56,014 nucleotides of DNA from a virus: IMG/VR virus record IMGVR_UViG_3300049046_000063, positions 1 to 56,014 of that record; one strand, 5' to 3'. Below, piece by piece: positions 38,006 to 45,999 of the stretch; the stretch's first letter is position 1, and each line of letters starts with the position of its first letter. The position numbers and the translations under genes are program-made. The notes beneath the pieces were generated by a model. It was not told where the DNA came from. It saw only the letters and a list, made by a program, of their open reading frames with translations, and made no database searches.

Positions 38006-38230
38006 ATGAATTCAATTATCAAAATGTTTGGACCGGCTTTGAGTGGTCCAGCGCGCCTCGTTAATCGCGACGTCCCGGCTTGTGACGAGCTCGCCTACAA
38101 AGCAGCGGGCTACAAACGCGGTTCGATTCCTGAAGTGGCGGATCTCGTCGACACTCCCGCGGTATCTGAGGCCGCGGCTAACCCGGAGCAAAAACCAAAA
38201 CTTCGGAAAAAGAAAACCGAGGCCGTTTAA
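38006..38230 (+). CDS. Small head-region protein (74 aa)
   Basis: ATG 38006 with GAGAGGA at 6 bases. The protein is short, with a DVPACDELAYKAAGYKRGSI segment and a lysine-rich disordered tail (PEQKPKLRKKKTEAV). Its stop overlaps the next ATG (TAATG). Position after coat suggests a head accessory; no family is recognised. Confidence 0.55.
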   Translation: MNSIIKMFGPALSGPARLVNRDVPACDELAYKAAGYKRGSIPEVADLVDTPAVSEAAANPEQKPKLRKKKTEAV

Positions 38231-39030
38231 TGCAGTTTGTAAACACAGAAGTGCCATCGTTCTCAGGTGGTGTTCGATCTGATGGCTCTCCCGCAATCGT
38301 TGAGACGATGGAACTCAAGGATCACGACGGGAACGTGCTGTTTACGTTTCGCAAAAATGCCGAGGGCGGGTTTTCGCTAGAGCCAACGGGCACGATCAGC
38401 GGCTCGCTTGAGATTGCCGACAGTTATTCGGAGGAGGGTCACAGCCATCAAAGTGTGGCTGCCGATCTCGAGATTTCCGCAACAGTCGGCAGCGACGTTG
38501 GCACCGATCCGAAATTCATCGCGCCAATCATGGGGAACCTGGTTGGCGAAAAACCGACAAACGACTCTAACTATCTCGCGGGAGTAATCGGCGCCAACTC
38601 ACTCGATTGTGGTGACAGCGACTATCCCACAGCGGCAGTCATGGGCGTTCTGTTCGATGGCGCTCAAGTCGACTCAATCGTACTTGCCGATCTCGATGGC
38701 GACGACGGTGGCGCGGCAACAAACGCGCGCGCGGCTTTCGGCGTCAAGGTCAATAACAACAATCCTTCGTCTGGCTGTGAGTTTGGTCTAAGCCTGAAGG
38801 ACGCAGGTAACGCCAACTACACCGGCGGCGGCAATGCCTTCGTGCCGAGCAAGGCCGACGTAGAGTTCAGCAACGGGCTCTATATCGTCGCGCTCGACAC
38901 GGCAATCACCGCGAACTCAACCACAACTGACGCTCCGGCCGGATCGCCCGGCATCACCTCTCATGCCACGGGCCGCGGAAAACTATTCATGTCTGACGGT
39001 AGTAAGTGGCAGTTCGCAGTCGTCGCGTAA
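38230..39030 (+). CDS. Structural protein, probably capsid decoration (266 aa)
   Basis: The sequence is glycine-, serine- and alanine-rich with many short strands (DGNVLFTFRKNAEGGFSLEP, AAVMGVLFDGAQVDSIVLAD) and no helices, as in surface-exposed beta-structured virion proteins. It lies between coat and connector genes, where decoration proteins and head fibres are found. The role is inferred from position and composition. TAATG overlap with the previous gene fixes the start. Confidence 0.6.
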   Translation: MQFVNTEVPSFSGGVRSDGSPAIVETMELKDHDGNVLFTFRKNAEGGFSLEPTGTISGSLEIADSYSEEGHSHQSVAADLEISATVGSDVGTDPKFIAPIMGNLVGEKPTNDSNYLAGVIGANSLDCGDSDYPTAAVMGVLFDGAQVDSIVLADLDGDDGGAATNARAAFGVKVNNNNPSSGCEFGLSLKDAGNANYTGGGNAFVPSKADVEFSNGLYIVALDTAITANSTTTDAPAGSPGITSHATGRGKLFMSDGSKWQFAVVA

Positions 39031-39033
39031 TCA

Positions 39034-39525
39034 ATGGCCCTCACCGCCACCATCGGAGGATCCACCTCAAACTCTTACGTCACGCTTACCGAAGCGAATG
39101 ACTATTTTGCTGATCGACTGAATACAACTCAGTGGGATGCCGCAACCAGCGAAACGAAAGAGAAGGCGCTGATCACGGCGACTCGCCGAATCGATGAAGA
39201 GCAGTTCTTTGGGTACAAGGTTTCGACGACTCAGGCGCTCAAATGGCCGCGCTACAACGTCCGTGATGAAGACGGCTTCTTTTTCTTACCTTCCGATTCG
39301 ATTCCCGAACGAGTGAAGCAGGCGGTTTTCGTAACCGCACGAGAACTTTTAAGAGCTGATTTCCTGGATGAAAACTATCTTGACAACCTCCAGTCGATCT
39401 CAGCGGGAAACACGAAGATTGTGCAGTTCAGCCCCCGATCAGCAGGAAGATTGCCTGCCGACGCAATGCGTCTGCTACAGCGCTTTATGACCTCTGGCAA
39501 TGGTGCTCGATTGGTGCGCGCATGA
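39034..39525 (+). CDS. Head-tail connector / adaptor protein (DnaT-like family)
   Basis: The pattern NSYVTLTEANDYFADRLNTT, then KEKALITATRRIDEEQFFGY, ALKWPRYNV, and VKQAVFVTARELLRA is that of a common phage adaptor family annotated as DnaT-like or head completion protein. The helical bundle sits under the portal and joins head and tail. Its last 4 bases overlap the next gene (ATGA). Length 163 aa is typical. Confidence 0.8.
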   Translation: MALTATIGGSTSNSYVTLTEANDYFADRLNTTQWDAATSETKEKALITATRRIDEEQFFGYKVSTTQALKWPRYNVRDEDGFFFLPSDSIPERVKQAVFVTARELLRADFLDENYLDNLQSISAGNTKIVQFSPRSAGRLPADAMRLLQRFMTSGNGARLVRA

Positions 39526-39896
39526 CCACGCCGATCGGCATAGCTTTGAGCCAACTCGCAGGTTTTGGCGACGTGATCTTTGAGAATGTCTATCCGGATG
39601 TTGGCAGAGTCGAAAGGCCGGAATTCAACCCCGCGCCTGAATACTTTCCCATTGCTGATTCGATTGGTTGCTCCTGGGCACCAGCGAGCAAAACAGGGAT
39701 GGAGTACATGCGGGCCGGACAGATCAATGCAGTCGTGGCTTACGAAATAACGATGTCAGGCTCAGTCGATATCAAGCCGCAAGACCGATTCATCGTCGAA
39801 GCTCGAGGGGAAGAGCCCGAACACACATTTGAAGTAAAGGCGATCTTGAGAAACGCAGGCTTGCCAATGACAGTTCTTTGCACACTGGAAGGATAG
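39522..39896 (+). CDS. Head closure / stopper-type protein (124 aa)
   Basis: A beta-rich protein (YPDVGRVERPEFNPAPEYFP, VVAYEITMSGSVDIKPQDRF, HTFEVKAILRNAGLPMTVLC) with the barrel-like pattern DIKPQDRF...HTFEVKAI. It occupies the usual position of the head-closure protein between adaptor and gp10-like gene. The family is not certain; function is inferred from order. Confidence 0.65.
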   Translation: MTTPIGIALSQLAGFGDVIFENVYPDVGRVERPEFNPAPEYFPIADSIGCSWAPASKTGMEYMRAGQINAVVAYEITMSGSVDIKPQDRFIVEARGEEPEHTFEVKAILRNAGLPMTVLCTLEG

Positions 39897-40220
39897 ATGT
39901 CAGTTCAATCGAAAAATAATCTTCCGCGCATTCAGGTCAACGTTCAAAAGGCGTTGTCCCAATTGATCCGCAGGACTGCTTTTGCAATTGAGGCGCGGGC
40001 GAAACAGTTAGCGCCTGTTGATACCGGACTCCTGCGCAATTCAATACAGACAGAGATGAAGGGGCCATTGAAAGCGACCGTCGGCACCAATGTTGAATAC
40101 GCGGAGTATCAGGAATTTGGGACGCGACACCAAAAAGGAACGCCGTTCTTAACTCCCGCCTTTGATGAGGAAGTCTCGAAATTTACGAAGCAGGTGATTG
40201 ATTTGAAGATTGGCAATTGA
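39897..40220 (+). CDS. HK97 gp10-like tail completion protein
   Basis: The signature is complete: AIEARAKQLAPVDTGLLRNS, then ATVGTNVEYAEYQEFGTRHQ and KGTPFLTPAFDEE. HK97 gp10-like proteins participate in neck and tail completion. Length 107 aa is normal. ATG 39897 directly follows the previous stop. Confidence 0.88.
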   Translation: MSVQSKNNLPRIQVNVQKALSQLIRRTAFAIEARAKQLAPVDTGLLRNSIQTEMKGPLKATVGTNVEYAEYQEFGTRHQKGTPFLTPAFDEEVSKFTKQVIDLKIGN

Positions 40221-40236
40221 AAGGTCTTTGAGATAG

Positions 40237-40656
40237 ATGGGCCACGAAGCAGCAGCCGCAAAACTCGCAGTCGAAGCAGTGTTGCCGGGCACCTTCTTTG
40301 AGTCGGCGCCACAAAACGCCGGAGTGCCGTTCAAGGTCTGCCGACAGCGCAGTCCGGGCACGGACTCACAGGTTATTGGCGGCGTCCGCGCCATGACCTC
40401 TCCGCTTGTCGATGTTGGTATCTGGGTCGAATGGAATCCTTACTCAGATGTAGCGCAAGCCGGCGCAAAGGAAATTGACGACGCTATGGAGTCGCTCAGC
40501 AGTTACCAGGTGACCGACGCGAACGGAGATGTTTGGGAAGTCAGTTCACGAAGCGAAGGCGGCGCTTGGATCAGAGAAGAAGTGGATCTTAAAGCCGGTG
40601 GCAAGAAGTTCTATTGGGTAGGCAGAAGCTATCGCCTCTCAATTTCAGCAGCGTAA
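40237..40656 (+). CDS. Tail terminator-like protein (139 aa)
   Basis: The fold looks like the DUF3168/gpU alpha-beta class (VCRQRSPGTDSQVIGGVRAM, LVDVGIWVEWNPYSDVAQAG, KEIDDAMESLSSY, YWVGRSYRLSISA). It lies directly before the tail genes, where the terminator that caps the tail tube is expected. Assignment is by order and strand pattern, not by a diagnostic motif. GAGATAG lies close to ATG 40237. Confidence 0.65.
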   Translation: MGHEAAAAKLAVEAVLPGTFFESAPQNAGVPFKVCRQRSPGTDSQVIGGVRAMTSPLVDVGIWVEWNPYSDVAQAGAKEIDDAMESLSSYQVTDANGDVWEVSSRSEGGAWIREEVDLKAGGKKFYWVGRSYRLSISAA

Positions 40657-40671
40657 AGAAGGAGATAGAAA

Positions 40672-41073
40672 TTGGCTTACACACATACATGGGGACTCAC
40701 ATTCAGGTCTGGCGGGCAAAGCGTCTCGTCTACCACTGAGACCGTAACCGCATCGGGCGAGGCAAACATTTCTGAAACGATCCCACTGGACTCTGAGGAT
40801 TTCGTGATCAATATGGCGATCGATATTTCGGTGCTCAAGTCGATCTTCATGCTGGCGTCGAAAGATATGACGCTTTACACCAACGATGATCACGACGGCA
40901 CTCCGGCCCACACAATCGAATTGAAAGCCGGCCAAGCGCTCAGGTGGACCGTTAACAGTGCCGAGGCGAGCCCCTTCGCTGCCGATCCGGCGGACGTGAC
41001 TGATGTTCGTGTCACCAATGTTGGCGCGGCCGGTACGCTGCAAATCTGGACGCTGCAAGACGCTACTCCGTAA
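40672..41073 (+). CDS. Tail-associated beta protein of unknown role (133 aa)
   Basis: The start is TTG 40672 with an AAGGAGAT ribosome site at 7 bases. The protein is all beta (VSSTTETVTASGEANISETI, DFVINMAIDISVLKSIFMLA, LRWTVNSAEASPFAADPADV) and reads like a virion Ig-like or bracelet protein. It could be a tail-tube neighbour or decoration. Its TAATG overlap with the zinc-finger gene keeps the frame certain. Confidence 0.6.
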   Translation: MAYTHTWGLTFRSGGQSVSSTTETVTASGEANISETIPLDSEDFVINMAIDISVLKSIFMLASKDMTLYTNDDHDGTPAHTIELKAGQALRWTVNSAEASPFAADPADVTDVRVTNVGAAGTLQIWTLQDATP

Positions 41074-41306
41074 TGAGACACGTTTGCCCGAAATGCGCTT
41101 TGTCCTATCGGCACGCACCCGGTCTTAACGAACACAAAAGGGTCGGCTGTCGCGTTGACTCCGCTAAGGGTGAGTCGCTCATAGCTGAAGACGTGGAAGA
41201 AGAACTCGAGCAACCATTCGGGACTCCGTCACCGGTCGAGACCGATGCGGCCTCACTAGAATTTTCAGGCTACGCGAACTCACCCGAACCTGAACCGCAA
41301 GAATAA
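41073..41306 (+). CDS. C2H2-like zinc-finger protein inside the tail operon (77 aa)
   Basis: Residues 4-26 form CPKCALSYRHAPGLNEHKRVGC, very near a C2H2 finger (C5, C8, H21, with H14 and C26 as alternatives). The rest is acidic and disordered. A finger protein between tail genes is unusual; it might be a structural peptide stabilised by zinc or a small regulator. ATG 41073 overlaps the previous stop. Confidence 0.6.
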   Translation: MRHVCPKCALSYRHAPGLNEHKRVGCRVDSAKGESLIAEDVEEELEQPFGTPSPVETDAASLEFSGYANSPEPEPQE

Positions 41307-41349
41307 CTAACCGCCCGCCTCACGGGCACTCACAAAAGGAATCCTCACT

Positions 41350-42339
41350 ATGAGTCGCGCAGATGTAAATATTGTTAGTCAACTCGGAGTAGAAACCACT
41401 CCCGGTACTCAGGTTGCTGGAGACTTGCGGCTTCCCTCAGTCGATATTGAGATCTCTCCCGAGCACCAAAAGCAGTTCTACCGCGGCGCCGGATACAAGT
41501 TCAACACGATCGGCGTGATGAATAAAAGCTGGTCCGTAGGTTCCTTCAAAGGCCCGCTGAACTTCACTGAACTAGCAGTCATCCTGTCGAGCTATTCCAA
41601 CTATGCCGCGCCTTCGAACGTCGGCACCGGTGGCAAAGGCTGGACGTTTAGTCCGGGCATTGGTGGCACGGCTGACATATTCAAAACCTTTACGATTGAA
41701 CGCGGTGACTCTACCTCGGCAGCCGTGGCAACGAACGCCTTCTTTAATTCACTTGATATTGAGATTACTCGCGAGAGCGGAAACATTTCAGGTGAAGTGA
41801 TCGCAAAGGCTTTCGAAGTTGGGCAATCGCTGACTGCTTCGCCAACTACGCTGGCTAACACTCCGGTCGCGATGGGTGACATGTCGCTGTTTCTTGATGC
41901 GGCCTCCGCTGACTTGGGCGAAACGCAGTTGGCGAAGGTGTACCGAGTCTCGATCAAGCTGCCGAAGAAGTACGAGCTTGAATGGTGTCTTGATGCCACA
42001 GAAACAAGCTGGTCCGACACCGTAGAACAGGCCATGACGCCCAAGCTCACTTTCGAGGCGCAGTTCACCTCACAGATGGAAACCCTCTATTCCGCGCTGA
42101 AAGCGGACAACGTTGACAACTATTTCCTCAGAGCGCTGGCTGTCGGTAACAACATCGGCGCTGGCGCGGATTACACCTTCCAGGGCGACTTCGCGTTGCA
42201 GTTCACGGATGCGAAAGAACAGAGAAAAGGTAACGGCGATGTCTATGCCTACACGTTTGAATTCGAGATCATGGCCGATCCGACCTGGGGCAAGGCATGG
42301 GAGATTTACCTCGTTAACGCTCTTGCCGATTACGCTTAA
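41350..42339 (+). CDS. Major tail tube protein
   Basis: The 329-residue protein starts MSRADVNIVSQLGVETTPGT, shared with large tail-tube proteins, and continues with PSVDIEISPEHQKQFYRGAG, KGPLNFTELAVILSSYSN and DLGETQLAKVYRVSIKLPKK. It has tandem beta domains as in lambda gpV-like tubes. It is placed directly before the tail chaperone and tape measure genes. The leader has a CCTCACTATG start context, and an 8-bp hairpin follows the gene. Confidence 0.85.
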   Translation: MSRADVNIVSQLGVETTPGTQVAGDLRLPSVDIEISPEHQKQFYRGAGYKFNTIGVMNKSWSVGSFKGPLNFTELAVILSSYSNYAAPSNVGTGGKGWTFSPGIGGTADIFKTFTIERGDSTSAAVATNAFFNSLDIEITRESGNISGEVIAKAFEVGQSLTASPTTLANTPVAMGDMSLFLDAASADLGETQLAKVYRVSIKLPKKYELEWCLDATETSWSDTVEQAMTPKLTFEAQFTSQMETLYSALKADNVDNYFLRALAVGNNIGAGADYTFQGDFALQFTDAKEQRKGNGDVYAYTFEFEIMADPTWGKAWEIYLVNALADYA

Positions 42340-42368
42340 TTCTCAACTTACCTGACTGACCAACTCCC

Positions 42369-42402
42369 GGCGGGCGATTCGAAAACAAATCGGACGCCCG
42401 CC
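42369..42402 (+). other. Strong hairpin after the tail-tube gene
   Basis: GGCGGGCG and CGCCCGCC form a perfect 8-bp GC stem around an 18-base A-rich loop, 29 bases after the stop. No U-run follows. It may protect the upstream message or lower expression of the following chaperone, as seen after the coat gene. Confidence 0.55.
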
Positions 42403-42423
42403 AATTTACTAAAAGGAACCTCA

Positions 42424-42837
42424 ATGGCGATTAAGATTTCCTCACTCATGAAACCGCGGCGGGACGGCAAGGCCGAGTTCACTTACGTTGCCGACGATGG
42501 CGAAATCCGAACCGAAGAAATCCCGATCTCTTTCCTCAAACCAACTGAAGAGCTTTGGGATGAACTTGTCGCAATGGAAAAGAGCGTAGGCGCAGACGAA
42601 GAGGCGCAAAAGGGTTTGTTTGTGCGCCGCCTGGTCCGCGTTGAGATTCAGAGCACCGCAATCGTTGAAGATGACGGCCGACCTTACAACATCACGGATG
42701 ATGATCTACGTGCGCTTGACTACATGCAAGTGGCCCAACTTTGGGAGGGAGTTAAGACCCATTTTTTTCTCCGGACGCCAGCGTCGATGTCCGAGACGAA
42801 TACGAACTCTACCTCAGAACCGGCGTCGGCGGCTTAG
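42424..42837 (+). CDS. Tail assembly chaperone, short form (gpG-like)
   Basis: The 137-residue protein opens IKISSLMKPRRDGKAEFTYV and has the mixed alpha/beta pattern of tail chaperones (EEIPISFLKPTEELWDELVA, RRLVRVEIQSTAIVEDDGRP, LDYMQVAQLWEGVKTHFFLR). It lies between tube and tape measure, where chaperones coat the tape measure during assembly. A -1 shift at 42762-42768 makes a longer form. Confidence 0.8.
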   Translation: MAIKISSLMKPRRDGKAEFTYVADDGEIRTEEIPISFLKPTEELWDELVAMEKSVGADEEAQKGLFVRRLVRVEIQSTAIVEDDGRPYNITDDDLRALDYMQVAQLWEGVKTHFFLRTPASMSETNTNSTSEPASAA

Positions 42838-43013
42838 GTTCCTGCCCCTGGTACGAACCATTTGTTGATCTCGGTCTGATGTTTCATCGGCCACCCGAAG
42901 AAATTTATGCAGGATGGGACAAGGTTTGGTTGGACCGGACGAGAGTGATTTTGCAAGGGCGGCAGCAAGCAGCAATTGATACCACTGAAAAGAAATCCTT
43001 AGATGGCGATTAA
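42424..43013 (+). CDS. Tail assembly chaperone, frameshifted long form (gpGT-like)
   Basis: After codons CAT TTT TTT the ribosome can slip back one base on T TTT TTT (42762-42768). The -1 frame then continues without a stop as SPDASVDVRDEYELYLRTG, GLGSCPWYEPFVDLGLMFH, RPPEEIYAGWDKVWLDRTRV, ending at TAA 43011-43013. The extension looks like a typical T domain (helical, with a YxGWxKVW end). Its end overlaps the tape-measure start by 11 bases, as in lambda-like phages. The fusion product is an inference from this layout, which is conserved in most siphoviruses. Confidence 0.8.
42762..42768 (+). promoter_or_regulatory. Programmed -1 frameshift site (T TTT TTT)
   Basis: A perfect X XXY YYZ-type slippery heptamer in the zero frame (CAT TTT TTT). 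It is followed by an open -1 frame of about 80 codons, and the zero frame closes only 67 bases later. No clear downstream stem or pseudoknot was checked. Confidence 0.8.
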
Positions 43014-45993
43014 AGCATTCGAACTGTTTGGCGATATTGAGTTACGCACTGCGAAGCTCAAGACAGGCATGCGCGAGGCCAACAAAGACTTCGACAGCCT
43101 CCGGACTAAAGCCAAGTCAACAGTCGACGGCGTCGAACGAGACCTCGGCCGCATGGCTAAGTTCAAAACCGGACTCAACCAGGGCTTCATGTCGTCTTTT
43201 GGCATTCAGGGCGGCGGCGGTTTTGGCTCACTGATTGGCAATGCAGCAGGAAATCTATTGCAGACCGGCGTTAAGGCTCTGACCGGAGTCGTCAAGGACG
43301 CCGCGCAGCAGGGGCTTGATTACGCCGACATGCTGCAAAGAACAAAGATCGGTTTCATCAATTTACTCGGTGATAAAGAAAAGGGCTTGTCTCACGTTCG
43401 CGAACTCGTGAAGTACGGCGTCGAGTCGTCTTTTGAAACTGCGGACGTGTTGAAATTCGCTAACAGCTTGGAAGCGCTAAAGGTGAAGACCTCGGAAGTG
43501 ATTCCGATGCTCGAGGGTTTGGGCGGTTGGGCGGCGGGCGCTGGCAACTTCGACAAAATGCAGAACGCCGTGATGGCGATCACGCAGATGCTTTCAAAGA
43601 ATAAAGTATCAGCGGAAGAGATGAATCAACAGCTCGCAGAAGTCACTCCGGATCCTTACGGCATGATGATGCGCGGCTATGAATCGGCCGGTTACAAGTT
43701 CAAGGACCGGGGTGAATTCCAGGCAAAGGCTGAAGGCGGTGAACTGAACGCGCAAGTCGCAGTGCGGTTGATGCTGGCGCAGGCGCGCAAGGAAAAAGGT
43801 TCGCTGCTTGAAGAGATCGTTGGTGGGACCATCCAAGGTCAAACAGCAATTCTCAACGACAAAAGGTCGATGCTTTACGCGCTGGGCATGATGGGTGTCG
43901 ATGATCTCGTCGCCGATCCAACTGAAGCGAGCGCGTATGCGGCAAAGAAGCGCAATATCGCAACCCTTTCAAATCTCTATGATCCACAAAAGAGCCCGCA
44001 AGCATTAAAGATTGCGCAGAACCTCGGAGCGGGCGCGTCAAACATCTTCAAGGTCGAAGACTTCCTTGAGTCGCAGACTTTCGCCGAAGACAACTTTGGC
44101 GACACGCTTCGATCAGCCGTGTCCGGAGACTGGAAAGGCGCCGAAGAGAGTTTTAAGAAGATGGCCACTACTCTCGGCGGCTACATTCCCCAAGGCTTGA
44201 AAGATGGTATTGCAGCCGGAGCTTCGGCAGTCAGCGATACAGCAACGTCGGTTATGGGTTCAAGTGTTTGGGATTCGCTTTCGGCGTTTTGGGAAACGAA
44301 TTCACCTTCGGAAAGAGCCAAGAGATTAGGAAGATGGATTCGCGAGGGCTTCGACCTCGGAATGAACAAGCAGCAGGCAGGCAACTACGCCAACATGAAG
44401 GCTCTGTCTGAGAAGGATCCGGAGTTTCTCCGGACGCTCGGAATTGAAGCCGGCAAACGCGGCGTGAATCCCGATGACATGCTCAACCTGATTGGCATTG
44501 AGTCGAGTTTCAACAAGTCCGTGATGAACAAGTGGGGTTACGGCGGGCTCTCGCAAGTCGGACGGAAAGAACGAGCATCCATCGGCTTTGAGAACATGAG
44601 CGATGCCGAGTTTCAGAAACTACTCGCAGAGAAAAGCGCGTCTTGGCAACTTTCCAATGTGACGTTTCCACTCCTTGATCAGAAGCTTCGCGAAAACCCA
44701 CATGTTCGTAGCGGCGGAATTACAGGCGCGGAACTTTACGCAATGTGGGGCTCAGGCCATGCGACTGGCGATCCGAACGCTGTGCACATGGCGAAGGGCG
44801 GCAAACGAGCGGCGGCCTATGCCAACAATCCTCTTTGGGACGTAAACAAAGATGGCGTCGTCCGTGAAGCTGAGTTTGGACAAGCAGCAATGGCATCGCT
44901 GGGCGCAGGCAGGGCTTTTTCGGTCAACGGGCAGGCGGCGGTATCGCAATCGAATCCGATGCCGGTCACTATCATTGACGCTGGCAATGGCGTTGACTTT
45001 CGTAGTGGACCTTCGTTTTACAACACCGCCGATCCGGAAATGACGCGTCGTGCGGATGCGGCGCGAGGTATGTACGCCTCACGTCGCGCAGCGCAATCAC
45101 AGAAATCCGGAACCATCAACGACTCCGTTCCTGTAAATGTCGACGTGTTAATTCAGAAAACAGAGCAGCCGCTAAAGACGTTCGCCATAGTGCTCAACGA
45201 AAACGCGCTGCAACTTAAAAAGCTGACTCCGCTTTTGGGTGATGCCGCAACCGCGGCAGCAGGTGTGGTCGATCCATTCAAAGCGATCGATCAGGAATTC
45301 GGCGGCGGCTTCGTCACAAAGAAGGGTGATAAGAAGAAGAAACGCGACAAGCTCTTCGGTGAGGCTTTGACTTGGGAAGGTGCGGCAGGCGATTTTCAAG
45401 GCGGCTTGCAGTCCGCACTGATGGACCCGTTCAAAAAAGAATCGTGGGGAAACTTTGGAATGGGTTTCCTGAAAGACATCCAAGGCCGGGCTGCACACGA
45501 TCTCAGCTCGTCGATCACACAACTCTTGTTTGGCGGCCGGAAAGATCCGAACGATCCTTCGAGCGGTCTGACTGGTGGACTGTTTGGATCGCTATTCGGT
45601 GGCTTCCTGGGCGGCAGCAAGAAGGGCTGGGGCGACTTCAAGTTGCCCTCGATCGGCGGCGTCGATGCTGGGAGTGGCGGCGGCGGCTTTGGTGGATTCT
45701 TCGCAAAGCTGTTCGGCTCAATCTTCGGCGGCTTTCGAGAATCAGGTGGTGGAATGTCAGCCGGACGGTTTTATGTCGCTGGCGAACGCGGGCCTGAGAT
45801 CGTCGCTGGTCCAGGACACGTCTACAACGCAAGTCAAACGCGGCAAATGATGTCAGGAGGCGGTGGTGGGCGTGAACAGCGGTTCATCTTCGTCGACAGT
45901 GAGCGCGAAGCTCAACGGCATCGCTCAGCGCGCGCCGACAACTTCATTATGCAGTGGCGTGCTAATCGCCACATCATCAGCCGGTTCACCTAA
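43003..45993 (+). CDS. Tape measure protein with lytic transglycosylase domain
   Basis: The 996-residue protein is the tail-length ruler and would give a tail of roughly 150 nm by the usual 1.5 angstrom per residue. The N-terminus (FELFGDIELRTAKLKTGMRE) is the common tape-measure start, with long helical and glycine-rich stretches. Residues about 490-610 form an SLT-like lytic domain (MLNLIGIESSFNKSVMNKWG with the catalytic glutamate near 503, then YGGLSQVGR). It is followed by an EF-hand-like loop (DVNKDGVVREAEF, about 613). The C-terminus is glycine-rich. The domain probably opens peptidoglycan during DNA injection. Confidence 0.9.
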   Translation: MAIKAFELFGDIELRTAKLKTGMREANKDFDSLRTKAKSTVDGVERDLGRMAKFKTGLNQGFMSSFGIQGGGGFGSLIGNAAGNLLQTGVKALTGVVKDAAQQGLDYADMLQRTKIGFINLLGDKEKGLSHVRELVKYGVESSFETADVLKFANSLEALKVKTSEVIPMLEGLGGWAAGAGNFDKMQNAVMAITQMLSKNKVSAEEMNQQLAEVTPDPYGMMMRGYESAGYKFKDRGEFQAKAEGGELNAQVAVRLMLAQARKEKGSLLEEIVGGTIQGQTAILNDKRSMLYALGMMGVDDLVADPTEASAYAAKKRNIATLSNLYDPQKSPQALKIAQNLGAGASNIFKVEDFLESQTFAEDNFGDTLRSAVSGDWKGAEESFKKMATTLGGYIPQGLKDGIAAGASAVSDTATSVMGSSVWDSLSAFWETNSPSERAKRLGRWIREGFDLGMNKQQAGNYANMKALSEKDPEFLRTLGIEAGKRGVNPDDMLNLIGIESSFNKSVMNKWGYGGLSQVGRKERASIGFENMSDAEFQKLLAEKSASWQLSNVTFPLLDQKLRENPHVRSGGITGAELYAMWGSGHATGDPNAVHMAKGGKRAAAYANNPLWDVNKDGVVREAEFGQAAMASLGAGRAFSVNGQAAVSQSNPMPVTIIDAGNGVDFRSGPSFYNTADPEMTRRADAARGMYASRRAAQSQKSGTINDSVPVNVDVLIQKTEQPLKTFAIVLNENALQLKKLTPLLGDAATAAAGVVDPFKAIDQEFGGGFVTKKGDKKKKRDKLFGEALTWEGAAGDFQGGLQSALMDPFKKESWGNFGMGFLKDIQGRAAHDLSSSITQLLFGGRKDPNDPSSGLTGGLFGSLFGGFLGGSKKGWGDFKLPSIGGVDAGSGGGGFGGFFAKLFGSIFGGFRESGGGMSAGRFYVAGERGPEIVAGPGHVYNASQTRQMMSGGGGGREQRFIFVDSEREAQRHRSARADNFIMQWRANRHIISRFT

Positions 45994-45999
45994 AACCTC

